Assembly (NCBI RefSeq): GCF_000721235.1
Contig: NZ_JOFH01000042.1
Coordinates: 1 to 43,409 of the forward strand
DNA length: 43,409 nt
Direction of reading: 5' to 3'
From: Streptomyces olivaceus
GTDB taxonomy: Bacteria > Actinomycetota > Actinomycetes > Streptomycetales > Streptomycetaceae
Part shown: piece after piece, positions 41,070 to 43,409 of the stretch
Numbering within the stretch: position 1 is the first letter of the stretch
Layout: each line of letters opens with the position of its first letter
The notes under the pieces: model-generated
What the model was told of the DNA's origin: nothing
Database searches by the model: none
Seen by the model: the letters and a program-made list of their open reading frames with translations, nothing else
Made by a program: the position numbers and the translations under genes

Positions 41070-41711
41070 CTACGTGCCCGTGGTGGAGCCGAGTTCGGCG
41101 AAGACGATGACGTTGTCGCGGTACTCCTCGCCGGTCCGCGGGCCTCCGCAGGTGATGAGCCGCAACTCCGGCCCGGCCACGTCCCCGTAGACGTCGTCCG
41201 TCGGGAACTCGGCCTTGGCGACCGTCCGTACGGACGTGACCGTGAACTGTGCGGCCGTGCCGTTCTCCAGGCGCGTCTCGATCCGGTCGCCCCGGTGCAG
41301 TTCCGCCAGGCGCCGGAAGACGCCGTCGCCGTGGCTGCCCACCGTGACGTGGCCGAGGAGGACGGACGGGCCCACCTGACCTGGCGTCGGCGAGTGCCGG
41401 TACCAGCCCGCGCGGTCGTCGTCCTCCACGGGCGGGACCTCCACCGTGTGGTCCGCCGCCAGCCCCAGCCGCATCACCGGGGTGTCGACGCCGATGGCCG
41501 GGATGCGCAGGCCGACCGGCTCCGAACGGCGCAGCGGACGCGCGGAATTCGACCCGGCCGGCGAGGACGGTGCCGAGGCGGCGCCGCGGTCCGGCGCGGC
41601 GCCACCGCCCCCGCCGGCGGCACCGCCCTCGCTCTGGCCGCCCCCGCCGCAGCCGGCGAGCAGCACGGCCAGCGCGGCGGCGGCGAGAGCGCGCCCGGAG
41701 GAACGGATCAT
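41070..41711 (-). CDS. Sortase (class E/F type) with lipobox
   Basis: A 213-residue sortase-fold transpeptidase. Catalytic His121 (LLGHVTVGSHGDG), Cys188 (LRLITCGG) and Arg198 (EEYRDNVIVFA) are all present. The N-terminus is a lipoprotein signal with Cys21 (LLAGC), then a Gly/Ala/Ser linker to about residue 60. Actinobacterial class F-like sortases often stand alone. The ATG overlaps the upstream membrane-anchored protein's stop (ATGA), so that protein may be its partner. Confidence 0.9.
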   Translation of the reverse strand: MIRSSGRALAAAALAVLLAGCGGGGQSEGGAAGGGGGAAPDRGAASAPSSPAGSNSARPLRRSEPVGLRIPAIGVDTPVMRLGLAADHTVEVPPVEDDDRAGWYRHSPTPGQVGPSVLLGHVTVGSHGDGVFRRLAELHRGDRIETRLENGTAAQFTVTSVRTVAKAEFPTDDVYGDVAGPELRLITCGGPRTGEEYRDNVIVFAELGSTTGT

Positions 41712-42112
41712 GCCCCGGTCGCCGCCGCCCGACGACGGCGCACCACGAGCAGGGTCACGCCGCCCGCGAGGAGCACGGCACCGGCGCCCGCGCCGATGAG
41801 GCCCTCGTCGGTACCGGAGGAATCGGACGTCGCGACGCCGGTGTCGGCGGCGCCCTCGGGCACGGCGGAGACCTGGCCGCGGCCGGGCGCCCGCTCGGCC
41901 GGGACCGGGGTGGCCGCCTCGGAGCGGTCCTTGTCCTGGCTCGGCTTCTCCTCGCTCGGCACGGCGCTCGCTTCGTCGCCGGTGCTCGGGGCGCGCTCCT
42001 CCGACGGGGCGGTGGGGGCGGGGCGCGGGCTGTCGTCGGCGGATGCGGGCGCGGTGGTGGCCAGTACGGCGGCGCACGCCAGGGCGGCGGCGCTGAGGAG
42101 GGTTCGGCGCAT
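41708..42112 (-). CDS. Cell-surface anchored protein, candidate sortase partner
   Basis: A 134-residue protein. Signal peptide at 1-26 (LLSAAALACAAVLATTAPASA), a disordered Pro/Ser/Glu stalk, AADTG at 88-92, a membrane helix at about 104-124 and an RRRR tail. This is the shape of a sorting signal, but LPXTG/LAXTG is absent and AADTG lies unusually far from the helix. It may simply be a membrane protein. Start ATG 42112 is used; a GTG at 42124 adds four residues. Coupled to the sortase. Confidence 0.75.
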   Translation of the reverse strand: MRRTLLSAAALACAAVLATTAPASADDSPRPAPTAPSEERAPSTGDEASAVPSEEKPSQDKDRSEAATPVPAERAPGRGQVSAVPEGAADTGVATSDSSGTDEGLIGAGAGAVLLAGGVTLLVVRRRRAAATGA

Positions 42113-42334
42113 CGGGTTGCTCACTCTCGTCGTGTAGGGAGTCGTGCGGGGGGGGTGGTGCTGGGTGGTGCGGTGGATCGGACGGAGAGACGAGACAGCC
42201 GGCACACAGGTTGTAAAGAGATGGCAAAGTCGTGAGAGGGGTGCGCGGGCGGGCGGCTGCGCCGCTTCTTACGGACCCGTGACGTGCCCGTCGTGGCGCC
42301 CGGCCCGGAGCGCCCGCGCGCCTAGCGTGGACGC

Positions 42335-43336
42335 ATGCGCGTACTGGTCACCGGCGGTGCCGGGTTCATCGGGTCCCATGTCGTCGACGCCCTGCGGGAG
42401 CAGGGGCACGAGCCCGTCGGCTACGACGTCCGCGAGGACCCCGGCGCCGACGTGCGCGACCCCGCGGCCGTCGGGCGGGCGCTGGCCGGGGTGGACGCCG
42501 TGTGCCACCAGGCGGCGATGGTCGGGCTCGGCAACGGCGTCACGGACGCCGCGGACTACGTCTCGCACAACGACCTCGGCACCGCCGTGCTGCTCGCCGC
42601 GATGGCCGGGGCCGGCGTGCGGCGGCTGGTACTCGCCGGGTCGATGGTCGTGTACGGGGAGGGGCGCTACGAGTGCGCCCGGCACGGGGTGGTGCGCCCG
42701 GGACCGCGGGCCGTCGCCGACCTGGACGCGGGCCGGTTCGAGCCGCCGTGCCCGGAGTGCGGCGCGGACCTGGCGCCGGGCCTGGTCGACGAGGACGCCC
42801 CGGCCGACCCGCGCAACGTGTACGCGACCACCAAGCTGGCCCAGGAGCACCTGGCCGCCGCCTGGGCCCGGACGACCGGCGGGACGGCGGTGTCGCTGCG
42901 CTACCACAACGTGTACGGCCCCGGGATGCCCCGCGACACCCCGTACGCCGGTGTCGCCTCCTTCTTCCGGTCCGCCCTCGCGCGCGGCGAGGCGCCGCGG
43001 GTCTTCGAGGACGGCCGCCAGCGCCGGGACTTCGTGCACGTGCGGGACGTGGCCGCGGCCAACGTCGCCGCGCTGACGGCGGACCGGCCGGCCGGCACGC
43101 TCACCGCCTACAACGCCGGCAGCGGCGACCCGCAGACCGTCGGCGGGATGGCCGCCGCACTGGCCGACGCGTACGGCGGCCCGGAGCCCGTCGTCACCGG
43201 CGAGTACCGCCTCGGCGACGTACGCCACATCACCGCGGACTCCGCCCGGCTGCGGAAGGAGCTGGGATGGCGCCCGGCGGTCGGATTCGCCGAGGGCATG
43301 CGGGAGTTCGCCCGCGCCGGGCTGCGGGGGGACTGA
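42335..43336 (+). CDS. NAD-dependent sugar epimerase/dehydratase with zinc knuckle
   Basis: A 333-residue extended SDR. NAD motif TGGAGFIG is at 6-13; catalytic Tyr163-x3-Lys167 (NVYATTK). Between them an insert carries Cys114-x2-His117 and Cys139-x2-Cys142 (PPCPECG), a likely structural zinc site. This insert with AGRFEPPCP..GLVDEDAPADPRNVYA is the pattern of annotated dTDP-L-rhamnose 4-epimerase-like proteins. It probably acts on a nucleotide sugar. The ATG at 42335 is used. It is divergent from the sortase operon. Confidence 0.92.
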   Translation: MRVLVTGGAGFIGSHVVDALREQGHEPVGYDVREDPGADVRDPAAVGRALAGVDAVCHQAAMVGLGNGVTDAADYVSHNDLGTAVLLAAMAGAGVRRLVLAGSMVVYGEGRYECARHGVVRPGPRAVADLDAGRFEPPCPECGADLAPGLVDEDAPADPRNVYATTKLAQEHLAAAWARTTGGTAVSLRYHNVYGPGMPRDTPYAGVASFFRSALARGEAPRVFEDGRQRRDFVHVRDVAAANVAALTADRPAGTLTAYNAGSGDPQTVGGMAAALADAYGGPEPVVTGEYRLGDVRHITADSARLRKELGWRPAVGFAEGMREFARAGLRGD

Positions 43337-43350
43337 CCGCACCGGCCCCC

Positions 43351-43409
43351 GCGGGCTGCGGGGGACTGGCGCGGCGGGCGGCGGGGGGCTGGCGCGGCGG
43401 GCTGCGGGG
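43351..43409. repeat. 23-bp tandem repeat at window edge
   Basis: Two 23-bp units (43351-43373 and 43374-43396, core GCGGGCTGCGGGGG..CTGGCGCG) and part of a third run off the end of the window, so the full copy number is unknown. Confidence 0.8.

Overview
This is a very high-GC (about 70% or more), gene-dense actinobacterial chromosome segment, almost certainly Streptomyces. The signs are GTG/TTG starts, GTGA/ATGA stop-start overlaps, a DUF1707 protein, DUF2690 and peptidoglycan-binding proteins with helix-turn-helix N-termini, a TerD protein, an orphan LuxR-type regulator, an ECF sigma factor and a class E/F-like sortase. All calls were made by reading the sequence; no database search was run.

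Left end (1-4663): the right end of an integrated island carrying arsenic resistance. It holds a flavin-monooxygenase remnant, a CgArsR-like arsR (rightward), a leftward arsR-acr3-arsO operon and a divergent thioredoxin-type arsC. It ends in a 46-nt 3' fragment of a tRNA-Gly(CCC) gene (4618-4663), still followed by a tRNA-style terminator. This has the form of an attR site. A vapBC toxin-antitoxin pair lies just beyond it.

5.7-15.3 kb: a TetR/TetX-like monooxygenase pair sharing a palindromic operator. Next come two coupled membrane-tethered helix-turn-helix proteins, one ending in a peptidoglycan-binding domain and one in DUF2690, divergent from two paralogous small secreted proteins. A DUF1707 gene follows, then a three-gene operon of a small protein, a polyprenyl diphosphate synthase and an MpaB/Lcp-type haem oxygenase. 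A DUF5990 gene and a secreted protein close this part.

15.6-23.3 kb: a coupled secreted serine hydrolase and alpha/beta-hydrolase peptidase, an HxlR regulator with an SDR, a RidA protein, a six-helix membrane protein with a quinone-oxidoreductase-like MDR enzyme behind two tandem palindromes, and a secreted polysaccharide deacetylase.

23.3-27.4 kb: a molybdenum module with a HTH-Mop protein, a small sulfite-oxidase-fold enzyme and modABC. 27.4-30.8 kb: a leftward operon of a ribbon-helix-helix regulator, a DUF4097 protein and a DrrAB-like ABC exporter, behind four perfect TGACGTCA octamers.

31-43.4 kb: a PAP2 membrane enzyme, a membrane acyltransferase whose start codon sits inside a 16-bp perfect inverted repeat, a TetR regulator, TerD, a LuxR-type regulator divergent from an aldo/keto reductase across five 23-bp tandem repeats, a cold-shock protein with a DEAD-box helicase and an SCO5918-like gene, an ECF sigma factor with a likely anti-sigma factor, a sortase with a possible substrate, and a zinc-knuckle sugar epimerase. 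The best candidates for undescribed biology are the polyprenyl synthase/MpaB operon, the paired transmembrane HTH wall sensors, the TGACGTCA operator array and the inverted repeat over the acyltransferase start.
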